Source: Planotetraspora mira (GTDB taxonomy: Bacteria > Actinomycetota > Actinomycetes > Streptosporangiales > Streptosporangiaceae). From it: DNA of 64,000 bases. A model generated the notes under the pieces. That model searched no databases, was not told the origin of the DNA, and was given only the letters and a program-made list of their open reading frames with translations. Within the stretch, counting starts at the first letter, position 1; the number at the start of each line of letters is the position of its first letter. Of the stretch, positions 45,501 to 52,777 are shown one piece after another. Position numbers and translations under genes: made by a program. The stretch is taken from assembly GCF_016863275.1 (NCBI RefSeq), contig NZ_BOOO01000041.1, positions 110,870 to 174,869 on the forward strand, given 5' to 3'.

Positions 45501-45791
45501 TTAGTCGCCGACGAACCACAGATACCGGTGCGGCCCCTGCTCGACGACTCGGCACAACTCGCGGGCCTGTCTGACCCAGTCACCGTCGCAAGCAGCCGGG
45601 AGCCGGTCGAGTTCCGCCAGCAGTAGCGGCACCTGCCGATGATTGAAGACCGCGTCGCCATACGGGACCAAGGCCTGGAGCATCGGGAATCCCCCTGGGT
45701 CGAGATCCGCGAAGGCAGCGGTCCACTGCACGCCACCATCGGCCCGAGCCACGACCTTCCCGCTCTCATCACGCACCTGGATATTGATCAC
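45501..45791 (-). CDS. Hypothetical protein in island A (96 aa)
   Basis: Unrecognised, acidic, likely globular: starts MINIQVRDESGKVVARADGG, then FADLDPGGFPMLQALVPYGD and ends with RYLWFVGD. Composition and codon use look genuine. Opposite strand to its neighbours. No motif supports a function. Confidence 0.6.
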   Translation of the reverse strand: MINIQVRDESGKVVARADGGVQWTAAFADLDPGGFPMLQALVPYGDAVFNHRQVPLLLAELDRLPAACDGDWVRQARELCRVVEQGPHRYLWFVGD

Positions 45792-45886
45792 CCGTCGAGC
45801 CTATTGGCACCTGTACGTGCCCCACAGACGGCCCTAAGTCTTCAATACAGGGTTAGAACAATCGTTCGATTAGGTAGCTGTGGGGC

Positions 45887-46174
45887 GTGACGCACGACCT
45901 CCCTCCACAAGTCCGCGACCTGGCTCGCGACGGCCATTACTCCTACATCGACGAGTGGCAGCGCTGCGACGACGGCTGGTGGGCCCACTTGTGGTGAATC
46001 GAGGACAACTCGAAAAGTGGCTGGTCCAAACACCAGGACCCGTTCCTACAGCACGACGCCTGGCGGCCGGCCGCCCAGGTCCAACACATCGACGGGCAGA
46101 TCTACCGGAAGGTTCGCCGCACGCGGCTTGATCTGTCGACAGGTAAGTCGATGCCGATCACCGGGGCCACCTAG
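45887..46174 (+). pseudogene. Short gene interrupted by an in-frame TGA
   Basis: From GTG 45887 the frame reads MTHDLPPQVRDLARDGHYSY and continues to HLW before TGA at 45995-45997. Past it the same frame stays protein-like (SGWSKHQDPFLQHDAWRP, QVQHIDGQIYRKVRR) to TAG at 46172. The TGA follows TGG, so a single Trp-to-stop change is the simplest explanation. The full product would be about 95 residues, family unrecognised. Confidence 0.55.
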
Positions 46175-46424
46175 CACCCGGGAAACCTGGGTCGAATCGG
46201 CCTGTAGGCCGGGTACAGATTCCGCACGCCTCCTACCTGCACGGATTCGCTCTGAACTACAGGCGAACTGTGAAAACGCTTCCATTCGTTGTTATCGCTT
46301 GTCAGCGTTTTCCGTGGCCGTGTGCCCCCGAACGATGGGTCACTCTCGGGCGCCCCTTCAGCTGTCCAGGGACCCACCGCGTCGAACGACGTCCACATAA
46401 CATGGTGATATGGCAGGGTACTCC

Positions 46425-46760
46425 ATGGATCGAATCAGGAAGATCGCTTTTCCTGTGCCGGTTCGGCGCGGAGCATGGTGGGTGCATTCGTGGACGGTGA
46501 CAGTCCCGATTGGGTTTTCCCTCGATGGCTGTACCATTCCGGAGCCACTACAAGACAGTGAAGGGGGGATGGTTGTTCTGGTCGTTTCGGCGGCCCAGGG
46601 AGCAATTCGGTTGGATTGCTTCGAGAAGAACGAGATCATCTCCCCGGCGGCTCTGATCTATGTATCGCAGATTGTTCATGCAGTCAGGTCGGATGCCGGC
46701 AACGGCGTGTTGGTCGATGGCGATGCTGATCACCCTCTCTTTTTCGTAGTCAGAGGCTGA
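46425..46760 (+). CDS. Hypothetical protein in island A (111 aa)
   Basis: Starts MDRIRKIAFPVPVRRGAWW; AGGG with a six-nt spacer precedes the ATG. Hydrophobic beta-like segments (SEGGMVVLVVSAAQGAIRLD, PAALIYVSQIVHAV) but no membrane helix pattern. Lower GC than the flanking chromosome. Function unknown. Confidence 0.45.
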   Translation: MDRIRKIAFPVPVRRGAWWVHSWTVTVPIGFSLDGCTIPEPLQDSEGGMVVLVVSAAQGAIRLDCFEKNEIISPAALIYVSQIVHAVRSDAGNGVLVDGDADHPLFFVVRG

Positions 46761-46967
46761 TGGTGTCGCTGATCACTCAACGTGTGTTCGGAGCCTGCTG
46801 GTGTGCCCACAGACTTGAGCGATGCCAGGCGAGGTGAGGCGACGCTTCCCGAGACTCGCGGCATACCTAGAGGAGAACACCTGGATAGGGCGCCCCTGGA
46901 ACACCGACCAGGCCCTTTAAGTCACTCCTTCGGGAGCCACGCTCTTAACTATGCCAGGAAGGTGATA

Positions 46968-47396
46968 ATGGGCGACGACCGTAGATTCCGTGAAGCAGCA
47001 CAGGCGGTCGTTGACCTGGTGTTCACGGACGACATGGAGCTTTTTGACTCCATGCCCGACGATATTCAAGAAAACCTCGGACCAGCGCTGTCGGTTCTAG
47101 GTGATCCTACGACATACGGATTTGACACTGAGCGATTGATATTGGCCGCAATTATTGTTGAACAGATCGCCACGAAATGCAGGAACGCGCTCCCGCCTGC
47201 CCTAAATCAAGGCTTGATGCTATGGAGGCTGAACGGAGGGCTTTGCGACCCTGAAGGACATGACAAACCGGGCCCCTCTACCCCATCCCGTTTGCCATCG
47301 ACCCACCGCGAAGCGGCAGCGGGCCGGCGACAGAGGTGCAAGCCCGGGCGCGCACGGAGGAACTCAGGGCGCTCACATGGGATCACGTGGACCTGA
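46968..47396 (+). CDS. Hypothetical protein with a scrambled C-terminus (island A)
   Basis: ATG at 46968 has an excellent site (GGAAGGTG, 4-nt spacer). Residues 1 to about 95 (MGDDRRFREAAQAVVDLVFT, AIIVEQIATKCRNALPP) look like a real acidic helical protein. After about 47260 the frame runs out of phase through the integrase remnant, giving an Arg/Ser/Pro tail, so the native 3' end was probably lost in a deletion that fused it to the integrase. Function unknown. Confidence 0.5.
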   Translation: MGDDRRFREAAQAVVDLVFTDDMELFDSMPDDIQENLGPALSVLGDPTTYGFDTERLILAAIIVEQIATKCRNALPPALNQGLMLWRLNGGLCDPEGHDKPGPSTPSRLPSTHREAAAGRRQRCKPGRARRNSGRSHGITWT

Positions 47397-47917
47397 TAGG
47401 CCAACTGGACGCCTTGCCGCCGCTACCTCCGCACGTGGCCGTATGGCGCTCGGTGCGGACGGACGGGGACACCAAGACCCGGCAGTCGCGGCGAACGCTC
47501 GCCCTGCCCAAGCGCTGCGTTGATGTGCTCCGGCAGCATCGGGAGAAACAGTTGATGTGCTCCGGCAGCATCGGGAGAAACAGAGGAGTGAACAGGGGGA
47601 GCACTGGGCAGAGACTGGTCTCGTCTTCGCGTCGTCGGCCGGCATCCCACTGTATGCCGCGAACGTACGGCGGGCCTTCCGCAGCGTCATCAAGAACGTT
47701 GACGGATTGGACCGCTGCGTGGACACCCCGGGAACTCCGGCACAGTTTCGTCTCGCTGCTCTCCGACAGCGGCATCCCCCTGAAGGAGATCTCCCGCCTC
47801 GTTGGACACAGCAGCACGGCCGTCACGGAAGCGGTGTACCGGAAGCAGATCCGGCCAGTGCTGCAGGGGGGAGCGGTGGCCATCGACCGGATCTTCAAGG
47901 ACGATCCGGAACCGTAG
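47330..47917 (+). pseudogene. Tyrosine integrase remnant of island A, frameshifted twice
   Basis: The C-terminal catalytic region of a tyrosine recombinase spread over two frames. Frame 2: ARTEELRALTWDHVDL, DTKTRQSRRTLALPKRCVDV. A 32-bp tandem duplication (47519-47582) shifts it to frame 1: VLRQHREKQRSEQGEHWAET, LVFASSAGIPLYAANVRRAF. Near 47712-47716 the frame returns: WTPRELRHSFVSLLSDSGIP, LVGHSS and the tyrosine motif EAVYRKQIRP. Arm- and core-binding domains are missing upstream. The stop at 47915-47917 lies 12 nt from the att repeat. Confidence 0.85.
47519..47582 (+). repeat. Exact 32-bp tandem duplication inside the integrase
   Basis: 47519-47550 and 47551-47582 are identical. Because 32 is not a multiple of three, the duplication changes the reading frame and inactivates the integrase. 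It looks recent since the copies have not diverged. Confidence 0.95.
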
Positions 47918-47928
47918 TCACTCAGTTT

Positions 47929-48028
47929 GTCACGCAGAAGGCCACTCCCGATCTTGGGGGTGGCCTTCCTGCTGGTTGGAGAGTCGGGGCGACAGGATTT
48001 GAACCTGCGACTTCTTGCTCCCAAAGCA
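47929..48028 (-). repeat. att site of island A, tRNA-proximal copy
   Basis: Direct repeat partner of 44694-44793. It contains the terminator of tRNA-Pro and the tRNA from its 3' end to the anticodon loop; identity is perfect over 47979-48028 and about 85 per cent or better in the terminator part. Confidence 0.88.
47937..47968 (-). terminator. Terminator of tRNA-Pro
   Basis: GAAGGCCACTCCC and GGGGGTGGCCTTC form a strong stem around GATCTT. It serves tRNA-Pro on minus and could also end the integrase remnant on plus. Confidence 0.8.
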
Positions 48029-48057
48029 AGCGCGCTACCAAGCTGCGCCACGCCCCG
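47984..48057 (-). tRNA. tRNA-Pro (anticodon TGG)
   Basis: 74 nt including discriminator A. Acceptor stem CGGGGCG/CGCCCCG, anticodon arm CTTGC-TTTGGGA-GCAAG with TGG, T-arm GCAGGTTCAAATCCTGT. CCA is not encoded. The gene is intact and is reconstituted at the integrase side of island A. Confidence 0.95.
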
Positions 48058-48146
48058 TCTCGTCGGTTACGCGTGCGCTCGGATACTCCGGTACGCTTAC
48101 GCCCTGACGACCGGATGAAGTCTAAACCAGATGAAGACCGGCGTGC

Positions 48147-48217
48147 GCGGACGTAGCTCAATGGTAGAGCCCCAGTCTTCCAAACTGGCTACGCGGGTTC
48201 GATTCCCGTCGTCCGCT
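48147..48217 (+). tRNA. tRNA-Gly (anticodon TCC)
   Basis: 71 nt. Acceptor stem GCGGACG/CGTCCGC with discriminator T, anticodon arm CCAGT-CTTCCAA-ACTGG with TCC, T-arm GCGGGTTCGATTCCCGT. Divergent from tRNA-Pro, 89 nt between the 5' ends. Its 3' end is the attachment site of island B. Confidence 0.95.
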
Positions 48218-48265
48218 CTCAGTGCAAAAGGCCAGGTCACCCCGTACAGGGCGCCTGGCCTTCGT
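48199..48265 (+). repeat. att site of island B, tRNA-proximal copy
   Basis: TCGATTCCCGTC, then the rest of the tRNA-Gly 3' end and the hairpin GGCCAGGTCA...CCTGGCCTT. Matches 53212-53278 without gaps but with substitutions. Confidence 0.75.
48228..48262 (+). terminator. Terminator of tRNA-Gly
   Basis: AAGGCCAGG pairs with CCTGGCCTT (9 bp) ten nt after the tRNA 3' end. A diverged copy of this hairpin lies in the distal att repeat at 53241-53275. Confidence 0.8.
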
Positions 48266-48311
48266 CATCTTCGCAGGAATTTAAGATCTTTCGTGCCACA
48301 CACGTGCCACA

Positions 48312-48620
48312 CTACGTTTTCTCGATCCTGGGCTCGCTCGCGACCTTGAACGCCTGCCCGAGCGCCTTGGCGATGGCCTGGTCGCGATCTTGTGAGGCGT
48401 GTAGGTGGATCAGCGCCGCCCGAGGGGAAGAGTGACCCATTCGCGCCATCAGCTCTTTGAGACTCGCGCCGGTGGCCGCCGCCAGGGTGTTCCCCACGTG
48501 GCGTAGATCGTGGAAGTGAACGTCAGGTAGGTCCACAGCCGTACGAGCCTTGTTCCAGATCCGGCGGAAGCTGGACCACGACCCGCACCACGCCGGCCTC
48601 CAAATCGAGGTGAGTACGGC
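48312..48620 (-). pseudogene. Tyrosine integrase C-terminal remnant of island B
   Basis: On minus: SSFRRIWNKARTAVDLPDVH, then FHDLRHVGNTLAAATGAS with the active-site R, ARMGHSSPRAALI with the His, and LIHLHASQDRDQAIAKALGQ where relatives have LIY-x-HA: the catalytic Tyr is His here. The frame upstream of SSFRR is not integrase-like, so the gene is truncated. Stop at 48312 follows two GTGCCACAC repeats (48292-48312). Confidence 0.8.
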
Positions 48621-48759
48621 GAAGGCCCGCCGGCTCACCCCATCAGCCCAGATGTCGGCTGCGTAGGCTGCCCGGGGATCTCCCCGCGGCTTCACCTGCC
48701 CCGTTGGCCGCCCTGCGGGCGGTTACAGCATGCACCGCCCACTATGGAAAGCTTCTCGC

Positions 48760-49194
48760 GTGGCATCCGTTAGGCAGTTTCAAGTCACTTTCGACTGTGC
48801 AGAACCTGAACGCGTCGCTCGTTTCTGGTGCGAAGTGTTGGGGTATGTCGCACCGCCGGTACCTGAGGGATTTGCCACGTGGGACGATTTCAACCGCACG
48901 TTGCCGCCTGAGGATCAGGGTTCATGGTCCGCATGCGTTGATCCCTCAGGGGTGGGTCCGCGACTGTACTTCCAGCGCGTTCCAGAAGGCAAGGTCGTCA
49001 AGAATCGGCTGCACCTTTGCGTGCGGGTCGGCGTCGGGCTGAAGGGTGAGGAGCGCCTGGCGGCCCTTGAGGCCGAATGCGCACGGCTGATCCCGCTCGG
49101 CGCGGTACGCGCTTACCTCCTGCCTGCCGATGAAGTAAACGAGTCGACCCTCGTGATGCAGGACATAGAAGGCAACGAGTTCTGCTTGGACTGA
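48760..49194 (+). CDS. VOC family (glyoxalase-like) protein, inserted within the integrase remnant
   Basis: 144 residues: VRQFQVTFDCAEPERVARFW, LGYVAPPVPEGFATWDDFNR, DPSGVGPRLYFQRVPEGKVV, LVMQDIEGNEFCLD. Complete actinobacterial glyoxalase-like protein; substrate unknown. GTG at 48760 has GGAAAG eight nt upstream. It runs opposite to, and lies between, two pieces of the integrase (48312-48620 and 49195-49300), so it appears to have moved in with a rearrangement. Confidence 0.85.
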   Translation: MASVRQFQVTFDCAEPERVARFWCEVLGYVAPPVPEGFATWDDFNRTLPPEDQGSWSACVDPSGVGPRLYFQRVPEGKVVKNRLHLCVRVGVGLKGEERLAALEAECARLIPLGAVRAYLLPADEVNESTLVMQDIEGNEFCLD

Positions 49195-49300
49195 GGTACG
49201 GCTCGCCCTTCGGGCCGAGGAACACCCATTCCTCGTCGCCCTTCTCGGCGTATCGATTCAGATGTCCCTGGTCAGCTCCGACGGAGGACGCGATGCGACA
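49195..49300 (-). pseudogene. Probable middle fragment of the island B integrase
   Basis: Minus-strand frame reads GADQGHLNRYAEKGDEEWVF followed by LGPKGEPY. This matches the segment that precedes LRRSNFRRIWNKA in actinobacterial integrases, and the downstream piece with SSFRRIWNKA lies 575 nt away beyond the VOC gene. Short, so the assignment is tentative. Confidence 0.45.
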
Positions 49301-49477
49301 GCGGCATCGGCGACCGGCTCGAAGCCGGACGCTTGATACCGCTGTCGACGACGTGCCTACCTGGCCGAGATGCCGGACGAAGAACCGAGCCGAGTCGTCA
49401 ATTCTGATTCCTGCATCGAGCATTTTCCGATCCGGATCGGAGACTTCTTTTCCTATTCGGGTACGCCCCGCCCGCCA

Positions 49478-49702
49478 CTACGTCCTGTACCGGTAGAGGA
49501 TCCGGCCGCGGGTGAGGTCGTACGGGCTGAGCTCCACGAGCACCCGGTCATACGGCAAGATCTTGATGTAATTCTTCCGTATCTTCCCGCTGATGTGCGC
49601 CAGCACTTTGTGCCCGTTCTGGAGCTCTACCTTGAAGGTGGCATTGCGCAGGCACTCGACGACCGTGCCTTCGACTTCGATGCCGTCTGTTGTTCTTGGC
49701 AT
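49478..49702 (-). CDS. infA: Translation initiation factor IF-1 paralogue
   Basis: 74 residues, the full IF-1 S1/OB fold: [60 protein letters not shown]. Its N-terminus (MPRTTDG) differs from the usual MAKKDG of the ribosomal-operon copy, so this is probably an extra copy carried as island cargo. The canonical infA would be in the rpmJ-rpsM cluster outside the window. Lies 213 nt downstream of the GNAT on the same strand. Confidence 0.93.
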   Translation of the reverse strand: MPRTTDGIEVEGTVVECLRNATFKVELQNGHKVLAHISGKIRKNYIKILPYDRVLVELSPYDLTRGRILYRYRT

Positions 49703-49915
49703 ATTCTCGCATTTCTCCGTTCGATGACTGTGAGGTCGATGAGGAAACGAATTTCATTGGCGCAACCGTGATCGAGGCGCCTCAGACGCGGTTGTCGCGG
49801 ACGTCGGCCGCGACCGGCCGTCCCGCGCGCTACGGGACCGTTGCGCGCTCATCAGGTAGGCCTGTGCAGATGTGCTTCGGGCCCGGTTCCCCTCGCGCGG
49901 TCATGCGGTTGGGCG

Positions 49916-50713
49916 TCAGCGGAGCACCAACTCCAGGTTGCTGCTCGCACGCCGGGCGCCGACGCCCTCGAACAGCGCCATGGCCGCCCCGTTGGATTCG
50001 TTCACTTCGGCCGATGCCGTTTCGATCCCGCAGCGGTGCAGCGAGCCCAGCACGTGGGCGAGCAGCGCCCGAGCGATACCGCGGCGGTGCTGGTCGGATC
50101 GGACCGCGATCAGCCCGATCCGTGGCTGCCGGGTCACCGGCGCCACCCGGACCAGTCCCACGTATTCATCGGATTGTGCTGCCACCGCGTACTTCGACGG
50201 GTCCAGCACAGTAGCGCCGTCCGGGCGGGGCAACACCTCAGCCGGCATCTCCTGCCATCCGACGCTGGCCTCGACTTCGTCGCGAATCTCGCGGTCCAGC
50301 TTGCGCAGAGGGCTTTCCTCCGCCTCGCCGACGGCCACTATCGTCACGCCCGACGGCGGAAGCACTGCGCCGAGTCCCGTGACCCGCGGGTCGGTGGGCA
50401 CGAGGTACTCCCATTCGCGGCGTCGGGTCGTGAAGCCGGCTCGCTCCCAATCGGACGTCAAGTCGAGGTCGGCCTCATCGACCACCGTGTACAAAGGCTT
50501 CGGCAGGTCCGCCAGCATGGCATCGGCGAGTTGGTCGAAGACCGCGGCGTGCCAGGAGTCGATGCTGAGGAACATCCGTCCATCGGGTCTGCGCGAAGCG
50601 TCGCCGCGGCCGACCGTCCGGTCGTCCTCCACAGCGTGCCATTGCCTCTCCGCGACCTGTGTGATCACTACGGCATGCTCGTCCATGCCTGAAGTGAAAT
50701 GCGAAGAATTCAT
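49916..50713 (-). CDS. GNAT family N-acetyltransferase in island B
   Basis: 265 residues. An N-terminal GNAT-like half (VAERQWHAVEDDRTVGRGDA, LADLPKPLYTVVDEADLDLT) and a C-terminal acetyl-CoA-binding half with IGLIAVRSDQHRRGIARALL (RRGIA loop) and EVNESNGAAMALFEGVGARR. ATG at 50713 has AAAGG nine nt upstream; a GTG at 50761 and ATG at 50686 are alternatives. A leader peptide ORF ends immediately upstream. Substrate unknown; an aminoglycoside-like or other antibiotic target is possible given the leader. Confidence 0.85.
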   Translation of the reverse strand: MNSSHFTSGMDEHAVVITQVAERQWHAVEDDRTVGRGDASRRPDGRMFLSIDSWHAAVFDQLADAMLADLPKPLYTVVDEADLDLTSDWERAGFTTRRREWEYLVPTDPRVTGLGAVLPPSGVTIVAVGEAEESPLRKLDREIRDEVEASVGWQEMPAEVLPRPDGATVLDPSKYAVAAQSDEYVGLVRVAPVTRQPRIGLIAVRSDQHRRGIARALLAHVLGSLHRCGIETASAEVNESNGAAMALFEGVGARRASSNLELVLR

Positions 50714-50730
50714 AAGTTGTCGCCTTTCGG

Positions 50731-50801
50731 GATTGCCTTGTCGAGGCGCTCCCGGCGACACCTACGGCAATCGCCCGACCGTGACGACGAGTGGGAGCAC
50801 C
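50731..50801 (-). promoter_or_regulatory. Candidate translational attenuator of the GNAT gene
   Basis: Two crossing stems: GATTGCC at 50731-50737 with GGCAATC at 50766-50772, and GGCGCTCCC at 50745-50753 with GGGAGCACC at 50793-50801 (one G-U pair). The 5' arms lie inside the leader ORF and the 3' arms between it and the GNAT ribosome binding site (AAAGG, 50723-50727). They cannot both form simply, as in leader-controlled resistance genes. Confidence 0.45.
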
Positions 50802-50821
50802 CACATCGATACAGCGTTCAT
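50762..50821 (-). CDS. 19-residue leader peptide
   Basis: MNAVSMWVLPLVVTVGRLP, with an ideal ribosome binding site GGAGGTGA five nt before the ATG at 50821. Its TAG (50762-50764) directly abuts a GTG in the same frame as the GNAT. The strong initiation signal on such a short ORF argues for a regulatory leader. Alternatively the TAG is a nonsense mutation in a longer GNAT N-terminus, but that extension is not GNAT-like. Confidence 0.5.
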   Translation of the reverse strand: MNAVSMWVLPLVVTVGRLP

Positions 50822-50929
50822 GGGTCTCACCTCCTCGTGTGATGTCACGGTCTGCGGCAAACTATCGGCCCGACGTCGTCTCGTCCAACCATTTTCCCGC
50901 CGACCGACTCGGCAGGCTCAGGCTTGTGA

Positions 50930-51199
50930 TCAGTGGTCGAACGCTTCGTCGCTCCACCGCCACCACGCTTCACCCTTGTCGATGTGCAGGAGGAACTCGG
51001 GAACCTCACCGCCGTCCGGGTACTTGAGGGTCACGGCTGCGCGGACTTTCCCGTACGCGGCCTCCCATTCCTCGACGTGGTTGTCCACGTCATCGAGCAG
51101 GCGGAGTTCCTCATCGAATAGGGTCCGGACGTCCTCGAAGCCAGGGTGGGGCCGTGCGGCCGGCCCAAGACGGACCAGTCCCAGGAGACCCGGAGGCTA
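50930..51199 (-). pseudogene. 5'-truncated hypothetical gene
   Basis: Minus-strand frame open from a TAG near 51200 to TGA at 50930 without any ATG, GTG or TTG in the first 40 codons. It is nevertheless protein-like: GFEDVRTLFDEELRLLDDVD, VEEWEAAYGKVRAAVTLKYP, PEFLLHIDKGEAWWRWSDEA. It begins 8 nt past the stop of the DUF6891 gene, so it may be the remains of an operon partner, or use an unusual CTG start. Family not recognised. Confidence 0.5.
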
Positions 51200-51206
51200 C
51201 GCACCC

Positions 51207-52127
51207 CTAGCCGACGAGTCTTCTGCGCCAGTCCAGCGGCGTGATCGTGATGGCCTGCCGGGGTTCGCCGTTCCACTCCACCGACAGCCCGGTCTCCTCA
51301 AGCGCCGCCACGACCTCCCGGCCGATAGTTGTCGTCGTCTCCGGTGAACCGTCGAATCCGCCGTACAGGAGCGTCAGCCCCTGGCCGCCCGCAGCGGCGT
51401 CTGTGCACTGGGAGTGGAAGAAGACGAAGCCACGGGCGTCCGAAGAGCCCACTCCACCGATCTCCGCCTGACCACACGAACGGCAACAGGTGAAGTCCTC
51501 CCGTGCCGTGATGCCGGCGGTCTCCAATGCCGCGAAAGCCCGGGTGAGCCGCTCCGGGTCCGTCTCGCCCTCCCAGGCGGCTTGTTCCTCAACGCGCTCC
51601 AGCCACATCCGGTCGGCCAATCGCCGCGCCTGCTCAGGCGAGACCGGCCGGTAGTCCCCAGAGACGAGATAGTCCTGCGCGATCTCGGACAGCTGTGCTC
51701 GCGTGGCATAGCCGCCAACCAGCACCTCACGGACGCGCCCTTCAAGCTGCTCGCGCTCGACCTCGTCGAGATCAAGCGGGGGCACCGGATCCGGCGCCGG
51801 CCCCAAGTCCATCGGCACCCAGTCCAACCCAGAGTTCCAGCCGCGGTCCGCGCGAGCCCAGCCGGTCATCGCCGCGATCACCGGCTCTGGTCCGTCGAGC
51901 ATCGCCTGGAACTGCCGGTCGGGCGAGCCGTCGCGGTACTCCAGCGTGTAGTCGCCCCCTGCCTGGTGCCACACCTGGATGAAGACATCGGGCAGATCGG
52001 GGATCCGCTGGACGACAAGGAACTTGTCGTCCTCACCCCCAATCCGACGGACGAGGCCGGCCAACTCCTGTGTGGCTATCCGGATGTGCCGCTGCCCGTC
52101 CTCAGTCTCTACCGCGATCGCAAGCAT
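51207..52127 (-). CDS. DUF6891-like protein
   Basis: 306 residues. The C-terminal half has a Cys cluster and motif DFTCCRSCGQAEIGG, ARGFVFFHSQCTDAAAGGQG and a terminal TLLYGGFDGSPET, IGREVVAALEETGLSVEWNG, all typical of this uncharacterised actinobacterial family. The N-terminal third (RHIRIATQELAGLVRRIGGE) may be a separate immunity-like module. ATG at 52127 is chosen over a much longer frame; GTG at 52136 is equally possible. Confidence 0.7.
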   Translation of the reverse strand: MLAIAVETEDGQRHIRIATQELAGLVRRIGGEDDKFLVVQRIPDLPDVFIQVWHQAGGDYTLEYRDGSPDRQFQAMLDGPEPVIAAMTGWARADRGWNSGLDWVPMDLGPAPDPVPPLDLDEVEREQLEGRVREVLVGGYATRAQLSEIAQDYLVSGDYRPVSPEQARRLADRMWLERVEEQAAWEGETDPERLTRAFAALETAGITAREDFTCCRSCGQAEIGGVGSSDARGFVFFHSQCTDAAAGGQGLTLLYGGFDGSPETTTTIGREVVAALEETGLSVEWNGEPRQAITITPLDWRRRLVG

Positions 52128-52211
52128 GCTGCTCACTCTGGCATGGGCGGCCAGCAACGCAGGGCCTCGCCGGGTGGTCACCTCGGGGCCCCGGCTTCTA
52201 CGGTACGAGTC

Positions 52212-52646
52212 ATGACGGATCTTCCCCGGGGGCAGGAAGCCCTGATGATCAACATCCGTGAGGCGCTCGTCCTGGCAGGCCTGGCCCCTCACCCCGACCG
52301 TGACCAGAAGGACCGCGATCCCGCACGTGATCTCGGCGGATTCGGCGTGCACCCGGAGGGTGATACGTCCGTGCGCGTGACCTGGAAGTACCACGGCGAT
52401 CTTTTCGACGCGATCTACTCCGCCTCCGTCGCAGAACGTGATCCGCAAGATCGCCCGTCCTCCGCCTGGGCCGACCGGACCGAAGAGATCATGAAACGTG
52501 CGATGGCCGAGATCCTCTGGGCCGCCGGGTTCACCGTGACGCTTCGTCCGTCCTCAGCCCCCGGCGACGACTTCCCCATCGCATCCTCACTGCTGGTCGG
52601 CCCCGACCCGCGTCCAAGAGACGACCCGGCCCGGCCCCAGGAATGA
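52212..52646 (+). CDS. Hypothetical protein in island B (144 aa)
   Basis: Starts MTDLPRGQEALMINIREALV. A central segment HPEGDTSVRVTWKYHGDLFD and helix WADRTEEIMKRAMAEILWAA look well ordered; the end is Pro/Arg-rich. Divergent from the DUF6891 gene, 84 nt apart. No ribosome binding site at the ATG, so possibly leaderless. Function unknown; small helper of this type often sits in actinomycete islands. Confidence 0.6.
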   Translation: MTDLPRGQEALMINIREALVLAGLAPHPDRDQKDRDPARDLGGFGVHPEGDTSVRVTWKYHGDLFDAIYSASVAERDPQDRPSSAWADRTEEIMKRAMAEILWAAGFTVTLRPSSAPGDDFPIASSLLVGPDPRPRDDPARPQE

Positions 52647-52777
52647 TGCTTGATCCGACTCTGAAACACGCCTGATCCCATGAGATGGCCGACGCGGACT
52701 CTTTGGACCAGAAGGCTTTCTGTCGTACGGCATTCCTACGATGAGTCATCCGCGCCGCGCGACTCCCGGAGGGTCCG

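Larger units (their letters stand above)
44694..48028. mobile_element. Island A: decayed integrative element at tRNA-Pro
   Basis: 3.3 kb flanked by a 100-bp direct repeat (44694-44793 and 47929-48028) that comprises the 3' part of tRNA-Pro and its terminator. It ends with a tyrosine integrase pseudogene abutting the tRNA 3' end, the usual layout of actinomycete integrative elements (AICE type). Cargo: several short hypothetical genes and a nonsense-mutated gene; part of it (about 46200-47250) is lower in GC than the rest. No replication or transfer genes remain, so it is presumably immobile. Confidence 0.85.

Noticed and set aside
47557..48156. Plus-strand ORF of 199 codons running through the att site and tRNA
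   Set aside because: Only its first part is integrase (after the 32-bp duplication); the remainder reads across the tRNA-Pro gene out of frame.
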